A stretch of 64,000 nucleotides of DNA from JABDJL01 sp047614505. GTDB taxonomy: Bacteria; Pseudomonadota; Gammaproteobacteria; Xanthomonadales; SZUA-36. Below are positions 35,802 to 45,446 of this stretch, piece after piece. The translations under genes and the position numbers were made by a program. Position 1 is the first letter of the stretch; the number at the start of each line of letters is the position of its first letter. The notes below the pieces were generated by a model. That model made no database searches. It worked only from the letters and a program-made list of their open reading frames with translations, and was not told the DNA's origin. The stretch covers positions 14,674 to 78,673 of the forward strand of contig JBLHGQ010000002.1 in NCBI GenBank assembly GCA_047614505.1. Direction: 5' to 3'.

Positions 35802-37904
35802 CTAATTCACCACAGGACGTTCTTCAACAATAGTTGGCGTTACGAAAATCAGAAGCTCTCTCTTTTGATTATCATTTGAACGTCTTCTGAACAGACCACC
35901 GATTCCGGGTATGCTACTCAGGTAAGGAACTTTGTCTTCGTTACGGTTGCGTTCATCCTGGAAAATACCACCCAGAACAACCGTTTCACTGTTGTTAACC
36001 AATACGCTGGTTTGCAGTTCACGAGTATCAATTGATGGAACCGAGCCGCCACGGCCGGTCTGAAATATTACGCCAACCGTGTCCTGTTTTACCTCCAGTT
36101 CCAGCTGAATTCTGTTATCAGGTGTAATCAAAGGAGTTACACGTAATTCCAGCACAGCTTCCTTGAATGATACCGATGCGGCTCCGGAAGAAGTTGATTC
36201 TTCATAAGGAATTTCTACACCCTGCTGAATAAAGGCTTCGTGTTGATTGGCCGTAACAATACGCGGGGTTGAAATCACTTCACCTTCTCCATCTGCTTCC
36301 AGTGCTGACAATTCCAGATCCAGCAAATAATCCCCAGTCAAAAATGAAAGGCCGAGAGATCCGCCAGCAGTGCTCGCTCGCGGCAGGTTAACGTTATAGC
36401 GTTGCGCAATATTCGGGATATCCAATGCTCCATCATCCCTTGGGTCAGTGGCGGGATTTACCAGATCCGCACCGAAGCCGTTACCAGCAATGGCCAGAAT
36501 GTTATTTCCAACATGTGCTGCCGTCACGCCAAAACGAACACCCAGCTCGTGGCTAAAATCACTGCTCGCAACCACAATTCTAGACTCAATCTGTACCTGT
36601 TTGACCGGATGATCCAACTCGGCAACCAGCCGTTGAATCTCTGCTATTTTTTCTGACGTATCGGTCACCAGCAAAGTATTGGTCCGGTCATCAATGGTTA
36701 CTGAGCCTCTATCTGATAGCAAACCACTATCACTATCAACCGCCGATCCCCCTCTTGATGATTGTTCAATCAGGGTGCGCAAATCTTCTGCGGTTGCGTA
36801 ACTAACGCTGATCATTACTGTTTGTAGCGGCTCCAGCTCCTGGCGATCTTGAATAGCTTGCAGCAACTGCTGTTCACGATTGGCTATGTCTGCGGTTGGT
36901 GCGATCCATATAACGTTACCGTTTGAGCGCTTGTCCAGATTGCGTGCATCCAGAACAATATCCAGTGCCTGGTCCCAAGGAACATTGGTTAGTCGCAGGG
37001 TCAGGCTGCCGGAAACATTGTCAGCAACGACGATATTCAAATCAGCTACATCGGCGATGAGCTGCAAAACTGATCGGACCGGAATATCCTGGAAATTGAA
37101 AGTAACCCGGCTGCCTGAATAGGTTTTATCACCATATATTTCTATTTTGTTGGTTGGTTGCTTAGCTTCAATAATGCGCTTTGCAACCTCAATAATGACA
37201 TCAGTCCCGGATTGATAATAAGAATGCTCAAAAGCACCATCAATTGCCATTTCAAAATGGACACCACTACCGCGCTGATCTGCATCAATTAACTGCACTG
37301 GTGTTGCGAAATCGACTACATTGAGCCTTTGATTAAGGTGGCTTGGCAGATTTGCGTTAAAGATGTCTGCACTCAGACCATCACTATCAACACTCACGGC
37401 AACATTGGCGCCGCTGCGGTTCAAGCTGACAATGACCTCACTCTGGCCGTCTTCTCCACGCCGGAAATCGATATTTTCAACGCTGAAACCGCTACTGGAA
37501 GCCGATGCCTGACGAGCTCCACCAGCAATTGCTAATACAACTTGTCCGCCCTCTGCGTTGTAGTCATAACTAACAACCTGAGAAAGGTCAACCATGATTC
37601 TCGTCCTGCCACCGGCTGCTAGAGTCGTGTAGCTTTCAACGGCACCCTGACCAACGACGACTGGTGAAGAATCCACCGAACTATTGGTGTCTGCCATATC
37701 CAAAACGATTCTTGGCGGACTTTCGGTCGAAAATACGCTCACAATTGGCGCATCACCGCTGGTATTGAGTGTAATGGTAACGCCACCATTACCTGAAGCA
37801 CTGTGACTGGCGGAAGTAACTTCCGTTTCAGCCCATGACACAAGAGGTGTAAGTACCAGCAATAAACACAAGCTGGCGCGAATACTGAGAATTCTGCTAT
37901 CCAT
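35802..37904 (-). CDS. pilQ: type IV pilus secretin PilQ
   Basis: About 700 residues from the ATG at 37904, preceded by GGGGA at a 7-nt spacing and starting a clear signal peptide (LSIRASLCLLLVLTPLVSWA). An alternative ATG at 38009 is coupled to the pilP stop (TAATG) but gives no signal peptide near the start. Two AMIN domains fill the first ~270 residues, then secretin/TonB short N-terminal (VTFNFQDIPVRSVLQLIADV), N1 and the C-terminal secretin domain with VPYLSSIPGIGGLFRRRS. It forms the outer-membrane channel through which the pilus passes. Confidence 0.93.
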   Translation of the reverse strand: MDSRILSIRASLCLLLVLTPLVSWAETEVTSASHSASGNGGVTITLNTSGDAPIVSVFSTESPPRIVLDMADTNSSVDSSPVVVGQGAVESYTTLAAGGRTRIMVDLSQVVSYDYNAEGGQVVLAIAGGARQASASSSGFSVENIDFRRGEDGQSEVIVSLNRSGANVAVSVDSDGLSADIFNANLPSHLNQRLNVVDFATPVQLIDADQRGSGVHFEMAIDGAFEHSYYQSGTDVIIEVAKRIIEAKQPTNKIEIYGDKTYSGSRVTFNFQDIPVRSVLQLIADVADLNIVVADNVSGSLTLRLTNVPWDQALDIVLDARNLDKRSNGNVIWIAPTADIANREQQLLQAIQDRQELEPLQTVMISVSYATAEDLRTLIEQSSRGGSAVDSDSGLLSDRGSVTIDDRTNTLLVTDTSEKIAEIQRLVAELDHPVKQVQIESRIVVASSDFSHELGVRFGVTAAHVGNNILAIAGNGFGADLVNPATDPRDDGALDIPNIAQRYNVNLPRASTAGGSLGLSFLTGDYLLDLELSALEADGEGEVISTPRIVTANQHEAFIQQGVEIPYEESTSSGAASVSFKEAVLELRVTPLITPDNRIQLELEVKQDTVGVIFQTGRGGSVPSIDTRELQTSVLVNNSETVVLGGIFQDERNRNEDKVPYLSSIPGIGGLFRRRSNDNQKRELLIFVTPTIVEERPVVN

Positions 37905-38008
37905 GATCTGTCCCCATATTCTTGTCAGCGATCGATTCATCCTAAATACGTTTGTTGTACGCACGACACTACCCTCGATGTGTTGTTGTACTCTTTGTGT
38001 TCCCGCCA

Positions 38009-38557
38009 TTATCCCTCACCCACTAAGATTGATGCATCTCTGATCAGCCATCCACCCAAACCATCGGTGATCAGCTCGCTCAGACTTACCTGCGTTTCGC
38101 GAATTGAAGTTACTCTTCCATGATTCCTGCCTAGATAACTATCTACAGGCACCCGATGTACAACCCCATCAGGGTCTCGAATCAGAGACCAATGATTGCC
38201 GTCCATCGCTAATGTTCCCACCATTGCCAAGGTGTCAAGTTCAAATCGTTCCAAATATTCCTTTACGCGATTTGCATCCGGTTTGGGGCCATTCGAATCA
38301 CTGTTTGATCCCACATCATCACTTCCTTCGGAAGTAGACTGACGAAATGGGTCACGACCGGTCTGACCTTCGTATGTATAAGGTGAATATGTTTTCACCG
38401 ACGGAATCGGAGGGATGGGATCCGCCTGCCTTTGCTTCACTTCTTCAATGTATATGGTGAGGTCGTTCATTTCACCACCACACGCTGAAAGCAATAAAGC
38501 CGAGGAAATTGTCAGTATCAAGCCACGTGCCGATACATATTCGCGCAGACCATTCAT
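38009..38557 (-). CDS. pilP: type IV pilus assembly lipoprotein PilP
   Basis: 182 residues with a lipoprotein signal (GLILTISSALLLSACGGEM, lipobox LSAC), a proline-rich linker, and the folded beta-domain with GTLAMDGNHWSLIRDPDGVV and VPVDSYLGRNHGRV. PilP links the PilM/N/O inner-membrane platform to PilQ. Its ATG overlaps the pilO stop and its stop overlaps a possible pilQ start. Confidence 0.93.
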   Translation of the reverse strand: MNGLREYVSARGLILTISSALLLSACGGEMNDLTIYIEEVKQRQADPIPPIPSVKTYSPYTYEGQTGRDPFRQSTSEGSDDVGSNSDSNGPKPDANRVKEYLERFELDTLAMVGTLAMDGNHWSLIRDPDGVVHRVPVDSYLGRNHGRVTSIRETQVSLSELITDGLGGWLIRDASILVGEG

Positions 38558-39177
38558 GGTGCTGCCCCCGCTTCCAATTGAGCTGCTTCTTCATCATCAA
38601 CATTTCGATAAGTTTTCACCTGCCCTTCCAATATCAGGCGTCCTGCAAATTGTCCCACGGCACGGCGAAGGGAAATATCATGCATGGTCAAAATAACAAC
38701 TCTGGGCAGTTTTGCGACACCGCTTACAAACTCCCCGAATTCATGGAAGTCACCAAGCATACGAATATTAATCGGACGCTCTGCGTAGAAATCTTTTAAC
38801 TCTTCCGTCATGGGTTCAAACAATTGCACATCGATTCCAGCAGCCAAAGCGGTCTGGGAAACATCTACCAGCAACTTATCCATTTCAGTCTTGCCTGGAA
38901 GTTGACGAAACATGATTTGAAGCAAATCCTGCATTTCAACCAACTGTACTTCGTATTTCTCCAGGTTGGCCGCTTTTTGCTGCTTGGTTTCAAACTCACT
39001 TCGCAGAGCAAACTCTTGCTCCTTGACGAGGTCAAGCTCATCCCACTTTTCGCTAATCTGTAGGTAATAACCGGCAACAACCAGTGCTATTAGCAACGCT
39101 GACAATAAAACATAGCGAACTGAAACCGGAGCGCCTCCAATATCTGCCCAATCAATGTCTTGAAATTCTTGAAACAT
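38554..39177 (-). CDS. pilO: type IV pilus inner-membrane protein PilO
   Basis: 207 residues: one membrane helix (YVLLSALLIALVVAGYYLQI), a coiled coil (VKEQEFALRSEFETKQQKAA) and a ferredoxin-like periplasmic domain. PilO pairs with PilN in the alignment complex of the pilus machine. The gene overlaps pilP by 4 bp and pilN by 1 bp. Confidence 0.93.
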   Translation of the reverse strand: MFQEFQDIDWADIGGAPVSVRYVLLSALLIALVVAGYYLQISEKWDELDLVKEQEFALRSEFETKQQKAANLEKYEVQLVEMQDLLQIMFRQLPGKTEMDKLLVDVSQTALAAGIDVQLFEPMTEELKDFYAERPINIRMLGDFHEFGEFVSGVAKLPRVVILTMHDISLRRAVGQFAGRLILEGQVKTYRNVDDEEAAQLEAGAAP

Positions 39178-39782
39178 CAGTCTGCCCCTCCATCAGTTTC
39201 AACGTCATAACCATCTTCTTTTGCTTCGGTGGCTCGTATCCGCAGTTTTGCGTTTACGGTGAATTCATAAGGCTCAACTGAAGAATTCGGCGCCCCGGCA
39301 GAAGAGCGAACCACTTTCAGATCAGGATCAATAAACAACTCATTTCTATCCAGACTTTGTAAATATGCTGACACACGGGCATTTGACTGGCTGTAACCAC
39401 TGAAAATGACGGATGTCGCCTGCTGACGCACGGTATGCAGGGTTACGCCAACCGGAATGCTTTTTGCCATCTGATCCAGCATCTCTACTGTGAGCGAACG
39501 ACTGGCCTGCAATTGCTCAATAATTCGTTTACGCGCCAAGAGGCGTGACCGGGTTCGTTCCAGTTCTTCAATTCGCGTAATTTTCGATGTCAGAAGATTG
39601 ATTTCAGTTTGAATGGTTTGATTCCGTAGCTGTTGATGACCGATTTTCTGGTCGAATACCAGGCCAATCACGAAAACAAGAATGACACCCAGAACTGCAG
39701 TCATCATCGTTGAAAGCATGAACTGCCGTTGGCGTTCCCGGCGAAGTTCCTCACGCCATGGAAGTAGATTAATTCTCGCCAT
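39177..39782 (-). CDS. pilN: type IV pilus inner-membrane protein PilN
   Basis: 201 residues. The conserved N-terminal cytoplasmic peptide ARINLLPWREELRRERQRQF binds PilM. It is followed by a membrane helix (MMTAVLGVILVFVIGLVF), a coiled coil and a periplasmic domain. It overlaps pilM and pilO by one base each. Confidence 0.94.
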   Translation of the reverse strand: MARINLLPWREELRRERQRQFMLSTMMTAVLGVILVFVIGLVFDQKIGHQQLRNQTIQTEINLLTSKITRIEELERTRSRLLARKRIIEQLQASRSLTVEMLDQMAKSIPVGVTLHTVRQQATSVIFSGYSQSNARVSAYLQSLDRNELFIDPDLKVVRSSAGAPNSSVEPYEFTVNAKLRIRATEAKEDGYDVETDGGAD

Positions 39783-40840
39783 CAGTCAAACCCTCTCAAA
39801 GCTAACCCCATTGCCACCATCAAGTTTGGAGAATTTCTCTTCAGCGCTGATACCGCTACTGAAGGTGCAAGCTCCATTCCGGCGCAAGGGTCGGCGACAC
39901 GTGTTGTCAGACCCAATTCCTGCTGCACCATGGAAGACATACCCTTCAGGGAAGCCGCGCCACCTGAAAGGTAAATAGTACTTATGGGTGAATATTCATT
40001 TGAAGAAGCAAAAAACTGTAATGCCCTGCTAATCTGGTGAACAATATTGAGTTGGAAAGGCTCCAACACCTCTTCATCAAAATCCTCAGGACCTTCTTCA
40101 CCACGCTCAAAGAAACTCGCCTGTTCGGCAGACATATCAAAACGCCGCATGGTCTCTTCAAGTAACTGGTGACCACCAAATGGATGGTCGCGTGTATATA
40201 TAACCCTGCCACCGCGAAGCACCAACAGAGTCGTTAAATCAAATCCAATATCGAAAACACCAACCGCTTCGCTCTTGCTTAAGCCATCGCGTTCGCGCAT
40301 CAATTCAAACGCATTGGCAATTGCAAATGCTTCAACATCGACTACTTTTGTCTGTAGCCCTACGGCATCGAGTGCGTCCTGTCGATTTTCCACATTTTCG
40401 CTTTTGCTGGCAGCGAGCAGAATATCGATGAGATCTGCATTTCGAGAGGAGGGTCCAAGAATTTCAAAATCAAGGCTCACTTCATCAAGCGGATAAGGCA
40501 CGTATTGATTGGCCTCAATTTGGACCTGGCTTTCTACGTCCGACTCAGCCAAATTTGAAGGCAGGCTGATCGTCTTGGTAAATACAGCCGACCCTGAAAC
40601 AGCAATGGCACAGGACTTGGCTTTTGAGCCAGAGCGCTTGATCGCCCTTTCTATCGCGCTGGAAATTGCCTCAATGTCCTGAACAGATTTATCCACGACT
40701 GCACCGGCCCCAACGGGCTCAATGGCGAAGTGGTCAATCCGGTATCCGGAACCATGCACCGATAACTGCAATGCACGCACGCTGGAGGATCCAATATCCA
40801 ACCCGATTACTGGCTCATTCTTTTTTCTGAACAGTTTCAA
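39782..40840 (-). CDS. pilM: type IV pilus actin-like protein PilM
   Basis: 352 residues, TTG start. An actin-like ATPase fold is shown by IGLDIGSSSVRALQLS, GVFDIGFDLTTLLVLRGG and IYLSGGAASLKGM. PilM sits on the cytoplasmic side and binds the PilN N-terminal peptide. It is the first gene of pilMNOPQ and is divergent from the PBP1A gene, the usual order in Gammaproteobacteria. Confidence 0.94.
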   Translation of the reverse strand: MKLFRKKNEPVIGLDIGSSSVRALQLSVHGSGYRIDHFAIEPVGAGAVVDKSVQDIEAISSAIERAIKRSGSKAKSCAIAVSGSAVFTKTISLPSNLAESDVESQVQIEANQYVPYPLDEVSLDFEILGPSSRNADLIDILLAASKSENVENRQDALDAVGLQTKVVDVEAFAIANAFELMRERDGLSKSEAVGVFDIGFDLTTLLVLRGGRVIYTRDHPFGGHQLLEETMRRFDMSAEQASFFERGEEGPEDFDEEVLEPFQLNIVHQISRALQFFASSNEYSPISTIYLSGGAASLKGMSSMVQQELGLTTRVADPCAGMELAPSVAVSALKRNSPNLMVAMGLALRGFD

Positions 40841-40891
40841 TCTACCTAATCCTTTTCTGCGCCAATGACTTATTGAAACTTCTTGTAGTCG

Positions 40892-40920
40892 TTTTTAACA
40901 GAAAGCATGACAATTCTCAA
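40892..40920 (-). promoter_or_regulatory. possible pilM promoter
   Basis: On the minus strand TTGAGA (40920-40915) and TAAAAA (40897-40892) are 17 bp apart, about 50 bp upstream of the pilM start. Both boxes are imperfect, so this is a prediction from consensus only. Confidence 0.3.
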
Positions 40921-41076
40921 TGCCGGAACATTAAAAACTTCATGACACTTTGACGTTAGATGCGCCTTACCGACAAAAATTCTCGGTTGAGCTACTTAGG
41001 AAACTACTGGCCACTGGCGTGGTCAACACTCATCGATACCGGCTGCTTCCCTGTCCGTCGTGGTGTATCTTTTCTG

Positions 41077-41101
41077 TTTAACACTATGTAACAGTGTAAA
41101 A
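41077..41101 (+). promoter_or_regulatory. inverted repeat upstream of mrcA
   Basis: TTTAACACT and AGTGTAAAA form a 9-bp inverted repeat (one mismatch) around a 7-bp spacer, next to a TATAAC hexamer at 41104-41109 that could be a -10 box. The position suggests an operator, but no regulator is identified. Confidence 0.3.
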
Positions 41102-41152
41102 CTTATAACAAGAATATCCTTTTCTCGCAGGCAATCATAGCAGGATTACGGT

Positions 41153-43651
41153 GTGAAGAAACTATTTAGGGTGATTTTTCGGCTAGGACTTATTTCAATC
41201 TTATTGGGAATTATCACGGTTTCCATAACTTATATGGTGATCGCTCCTGACCTTCCGGATGTGAACTCACTCAGGGACGTTCAACTACAAGTTCCGTTAA
41301 GGGTATTTAGTGAAGACGGGAAATTGATCAGTGTTTTCGGTGAGAAACGCCGAATTCCGATCCCAATTGCAGATATCCCCGATAATCTCAAACATGCTTT
41401 TATAGCAGGTGAAGATGCCCGTTTCTATGAGCATCCCGGAATTGATTACCAGGGAATCACCCGTGCGGTATGGAACCTGGCCACCACTGGCGACAGAACC
41501 ATCGGCGGCAGCACAATTACCCAATTGGTTGCTCGAAACTTTTTCCTCAGTTTTGAAAAGACTTTCTCGCGTAAGACCCGTGAAATTTTTCTGGCATTAA
41601 AAATAGAAAGAGAATTATCCAAAGATGAAATTCTGGACTTATTTTTCAATAAGATTCTGCTAGGCCACCGTGCATACGGTGTTGGTGCAGCGGCAGATGT
41701 TTACTATGGAAAGAACGTTGATGAGTTAAGCCTTGCCCAGTGCGCGATGATTGCAGCACTGCCCAAAGCCCCCTCCCGCATTAACCCGATCACTTCTCCT
41801 GAGCGGGCTCTTGAACGTCGTGACTACGTGCTCAGACGAATGTGGGAACTCGATTACATAAATGAAGCAGATTATCAGTCTGCACTCGCAGAAAGAGATG
41901 GTGCGTTTTATCACGGCGCCACCACTGAAGTCTCAGCTCCTTATCTCGCCGAGATGGTTCGACGCGAAGCGATTAAGCTGCTCGGTGAAGATGCATATAC
42001 CGGAGGTTTTTCGGTTCACACGACAATAAACTCCAATTTTCAACTTGCGGCAAACGAATCAGTTATGTCAGGACTTGAAGAGTATGACCAGCGTCATGGT
42101 TATCGCGGTGCCGAAGCCCAGATTGATATCTCCCAAAAGCAGACTACCCAATCCTGGGAAGACATACTCAGTCCATATCGCCCGGTTGCAGGCCTGGTCC
42201 CGGGACTGGTTATCGAAGCTGATGAAGAAGAAGCTTTGGTATTTCTGAAAGATGGACAAACTATCGCATTGTCACTTGCAGACCTGGATTGGGCACGACC
42301 GTTTATCAGCAGGGACCGGCAAGGCTTTAAACCGAAAAAAGTAAGCGACGTCTTAAGCGCCGGTGACGTCATCAGGACTCGGCGGCATGATGATGGTCAA
42401 TGGCGTCTTGGCCAATTGCCCGAGGCAGAAGCTGCCCTGGTTTCACTCGATCCGCAAAACGGCGCCATCCGGTCACTTGTTGGCGGCTATGACTTTACCC
42501 GCAGCAAGTTCAATCGTGTTGTTCAAAGTCGTCGACAACCAGGGTCATCTTTCAAGCCCTTCATTTATTCGGCCGCGCTGGAAAAAGGGTTTACCACTGC
42601 CAGCGTGATCAACGATGCGCCAATCGTTTTTGACGATGCTGATCTCGAGCGGACATGGAAGCCTCAGAATTACAGCGAAAAATTCTTTGGCCCTACCCGC
42701 ATACGTGAGGCCATGGTCAATTCACGCAATCTGGTTTCAATTCGCCTGTTGCGCACGATTGGTGTTAGCTACGCCAGGGACTACATCAGCAACTTTGGCT
42801 TTGATCCTTCTGAGTTGCCGGCAAACCTTTCGATGGCACTTGGCAGTGCGAATCTTCCGGCATTGAGCATGGCGCGGGGCTTTGCAACTTTCGCCAATGG
42901 TGGCTACCTTATTGACCCGTTTTTTATCCACAGCATTAAGGACAAATCCGGAGAAATCATTTATCAAGCAAACTCTGCGGTAGTTTGCAAAAATTGTGAG
43001 CTCAAAAGCGACAATCAAATTCATCAGGAAATTGTTGAACGTGATGAGCCGGAGTTCAGACCACTGACGATTGGTGAGGACATCAGCGACACCGGGGTTT
43101 CCCAGGGTGAACCGCATGATGAACTTCTTGTGCCAGAGTCTGGTAGCGCGGAAACCCGCATATACGCTCCTCGGGTAATCTCAGAGCAAAATGCATATTT
43201 GATACGTTCAATGATGATGGATGTGGTCAAAAGGGGTACCGGAGTAAAAGCCATGCAGCTTGGTAGACAAGACCTGGCTGGGAAAACGGGCACCACCAAT
43301 GATCAGAAAGATGCATGGTTTTCCGGTTATAACAGTGCATTGGTTACGACCGTCTGGGTTGGTTTTGATGATCACCAACCACTCGGCAGGCTTGAGGTCG
43401 GCGGCAAGGCCGCATTACCTATCTGGATAGGATTCATGGAAACAGCACTCAAGGGTGTGCCCGATCTGCCGCCTGAAATGCCCGACGGGCTGGCTCAAGC
43501 CAGAATTGATCCTGAAACGGGTTTATTGGCAACCTTTGATAATCCTGATGCCATTGTGGAGTTATTCCAGGCTGGCACTCTTCCTCAAATGGAAGAAAAC
43601 CCAGCGGGCAATAATCCTGATGAAATAGAAGAAGAGGATCCTTACGATTAA
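41153..43651 (+). CDS. mrcA: penicillin-binding protein 1A, bifunctional peptidoglycan synthase
   Basis: 832 residues, GTG start. A signal-anchor helix (residues ~8-31) precedes the glycosyltransferase domain with GEDARFYEHPGID (catalytic Glu87) and GGSTITQLVARNFFL. An OB-like insert is followed by the transpeptidase domain with the serine motif PGSSFKPF, SxN in MVNSRNLVS, and AGKTGTTND. It polymerises and crosslinks peptidoglycan in the periplasm. The acidic C-terminal tail is a little longer than needed for catalysis. The 3' end overlaps the convergent citrate synthase gene by 4 bp. Confidence 0.95.
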   Translation: MKKLFRVIFRLGLISILLGIITVSITYMVIAPDLPDVNSLRDVQLQVPLRVFSEDGKLISVFGEKRRIPIPIADIPDNLKHAFIAGEDARFYEHPGIDYQGITRAVWNLATTGDRTIGGSTITQLVARNFFLSFEKTFSRKTREIFLALKIERELSKDEILDLFFNKILLGHRAYGVGAAADVYYGKNVDELSLAQCAMIAALPKAPSRINPITSPERALERRDYVLRRMWELDYINEADYQSALAERDGAFYHGATTEVSAPYLAEMVRREAIKLLGEDAYTGGFSVHTTINSNFQLAANESVMSGLEEYDQRHGYRGAEAQIDISQKQTTQSWEDILSPYRPVAGLVPGLVIEADEEEALVFLKDGQTIALSLADLDWARPFISRDRQGFKPKKVSDVLSAGDVIRTRRHDDGQWRLGQLPEAEAALVSLDPQNGAIRSLVGGYDFTRSKFNRVVQSRRQPGSSFKPFIYSAALEKGFTTASVINDAPIVFDDADLERTWKPQNYSEKFFGPTRIREAMVNSRNLVSIRLLRTIGVSYARDYISNFGFDPSELPANLSMALGSANLPALSMARGFATFANGGYLIDPFFIHSIKDKSGEIIYQANSAVVCKNCELKSDNQIHQEIVERDEPEFRPLTIGEDISDTGVSQGEPHDELLVPESGSAETRIYAPRVISEQNAYLIRSMMMDVVKRGTGVKAMQLGRQDLAGKTGTTNDQKDAWFSGYNSALVTTVWVGFDDHQPLGRLEVGGKAALPIWIGFMETALKGVPDLPPEMPDGLAQARIDPETGLLATFDNPDAIVELFQAGTLPQMEENPAGNNPDEIEEEDPYD

Positions 43652-44940
43652 CCCCGTTGATCCAGACTTGTATATTCGCGCTCACCCGGTCCTGTATAAA
43701 CCTGACGGGGGCGCCCGATGGGGGTCGGGTTATCGCAGTGTTCCAGCCAATGTGCAACCCAGCCAACCGTCCGCGCAATGGCGAACATCACGGTGAACAT
43801 ACTTTTAGGAATCCCCAATGCCTTGTAAATGATCCCTGAGTAGAAATCGACATTAGGATAAAGTTTCTTCTCAACAAAATAATCGTCTTTGAGTGCGACT
43901 TGCTCGAGTTCCAATGCGAGATCCATAAGTGGGTCTGAAGTACCTAACTCCCCAAGAACTTCGTGGGCCGCCTGGCGGATAATTGATGCGCGTGGGTCAT
44001 AGTTTTTATAAACCCGGTGGCCAAAACCCATCAGACGGAACGGGTCATTGCGATCCTTGGCTTTTTTCACAAACTTAGGGATATTGTCAACATTGCCGAT
44101 TTCATCCAGCATGTTCAGTACCGCTTCATTCGCACCACCGTGCGCCGGCCCCCATAGCGCTGAAATTCCAGCAGCTACACAAGCATATGGATTGGCCCCT
44201 GTTGAGCCAACAAGCCGGACTGTCGAAGTACTGGCATTCTGTTCATGATCCGCGTGCAGGATGAACAGGAGGTCAAATGCCTTTGCCGCCACTTCACTTA
44301 CTTCGTAATCCTCTGCAGGCACTGAAAACATCATGTGCAGGAAACGCTGGGTAAAATCCAGACGGTTAAGAGGGTAGGAACTTGGCCATCCCATATGGTG
44401 CCGATAACAGGCAGCAGCAATCGTAGGCATCTTGGCAATCATTCGTTTGGCGGCCAGCATTCGTGCGGCCGGATCCTTCATATCCAGTCGCTCATGGTAA
44501 AACGCCGCCAATGAACCAACCACACCAGCCATCATGGCCATCGGGTGCGCATCGTAATGAAAGCCTTTGATAAAGGTGCTGAGTTGTTCATGCACCATCG
44601 TGTGATAAGTAATGTCCTTCAGGAAATGATCGTATTCATCGTGTCCTGGCAAATCCCCATTGAGCAGCAGGTAAGCAACTTCAAGGAAAGTGCTTTGCTC
44701 GGCGAGCTGTTCGATCGGGTAGCCCCGATATCTCAGGATGCCCTTGTCACCATCAATAAATGTTATTTGGCTGGAACAACTGGCGGTTGCAGTAAAACCC
44801 GGATCATAAGTGAAATAACCAAGTTCTTTTGGAATCCCCTTAATGTTTAAAGTCGGCTCACCTTCGCTACCACGAATAACCGGAAGCACAATACTCTTAC
44901 CGCTATTTTCATCACTGAGAATGACTGGTTTTTCTGACAC
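43648..44940 (-). CDS. gltA: citrate synthase (type II)
   Basis: 430 residues, the length of the hexameric, NADH-regulated Gram-negative enzyme. The start is GTG with a perfect AGGAGG 5 nt upstream. The family motifs LLFILHADHEQNASTSTVRL, then GPAHGGANEAVL and MGFGHRVYKNYDPRA contain the active-site histidines, with the catalytic Asp near YPNVDFYSG. It condenses oxaloacetate and acetyl-CoA in the first TCA-cycle step. Confidence 0.97.
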   Translation of the reverse strand: MSEKPVILSDENSGKSIVLPVIRGSEGEPTLNIKGIPKELGYFTYDPGFTATASCSSQITFIDGDKGILRYRGYPIEQLAEQSTFLEVAYLLLNGDLPGHDEYDHFLKDITYHTMVHEQLSTFIKGFHYDAHPMAMMAGVVGSLAAFYHERLDMKDPAARMLAAKRMIAKMPTIAAACYRHHMGWPSSYPLNRLDFTQRFLHMMFSVPAEDYEVSEVAAKAFDLLFILHADHEQNASTSTVRLVGSTGANPYACVAAGISALWGPAHGGANEAVLNMLDEIGNVDNIPKFVKKAKDRNDPFRLMGFGHRVYKNYDPRASIIRQAAHEVLGELGTSDPLMDLALELEQVALKDDYFVEKKLYPNVDFYSGIIYKALGIPKSMFTVMFAIARTVGWVAHWLEHCDNPTPIGRPRQVYTGPGEREYTSLDQRG

Positions 44941-45042
44941 CGGAACCTCCTAGTTAGTTTTGAAGTATCGCATGGCATTCCACCCCTTGCCAGAGACACA
45001 GATCAAGAATCGCCAAGAAATATTACAAGGGGACCCAGGCAT

Positions 45043-45075
45043 AAAAAAACCCGGTTCAGTGGACTGTTCCGGGTT
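45043..45075 (-). terminator. intrinsic terminator after rpmE2
   Basis: Stem AACCCGG/CCGGGTT (45048-45075) with an inner CAGT/ACTG pairing, followed on the minus strand by a run of seven T. It lies 33 bp beyond the L31 gene and before the gltA leader. Confidence 0.8.
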
Positions 45076-45108
45076 CAGATAAATTCGAATTTTGGAGAAC
45101 TCGTTGTT

Positions 45109-45351
45109 CTACTTGCTGTACCGCCGCTTAAAGCGGTCAACACGACCACCGGAGTCCAGCACTTTATGCTGTCCGGTATAAAAGGGATGAGAGGCACTTG
45201 AGACCTCCACTTTGATCAACGGGTATTCATTCCCGTCTTCCCATTTGATGGTTTCCTTACTGCCCAGAGTCGAGCGGGTCAGAAACGAAAATTCGGAAGA
45301 TATGTCCTGGAATACTACTTTGTGATATTCCGGATGTGTGTCAGCTTTCAT
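45109..45351 (-). CDS. rpmE2: 50S ribosomal protein L31, type B (zinc-free form)
   Basis: 80 residues from the ATG at 45351, which gives the usual MKADTHPEYHKVVFQD; 13 extra upstream codons have no match. The type B length and HPFYTGQHKVLDSGGRVDRF segment are clear. There is no cysteine, so the zinc-binding CxxC of type A L31 is missing. In many bacteria this form is induced on zinc starvation by loss of Zur, but I see no Zur-like palindrome upstream. Confidence 0.93.
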   Translation of the reverse strand: MKADTHPEYHKVVFQDISSEFSFLTRSTLGSKETIKWEDGNEYPLIKVEVSSASHPFYTGQHKVLDSGGRVDRFKRRYSK

Positions 45352-45446
45352 GACGTTTACCTGGTGTGGACCTGTTTTTAGGACGGGCAAGTCTAACGAC
45401 CTTGCGGGCCCTTTGCAAGCTGCAAAAGCTAATGTCTGCGCAAGAT

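Larger units (their letters stand above)
40841..41152. other. divergent control region between pilM and mrcA
   Basis: 312 bp without a gene. It must carry the promoters of both the pilus operon and PBP1A. I see a possible minus-strand promoter and an inverted repeat on the mrcA side, both listed separately, and nothing else definite. Confidence 0.6.

Noticed and set aside
45352..45446. Zur operator upstream of the zinc-free L31 gene
   Set aside because: No GTTATA/TATAAC-type palindrome is visible in the short upstream gap.
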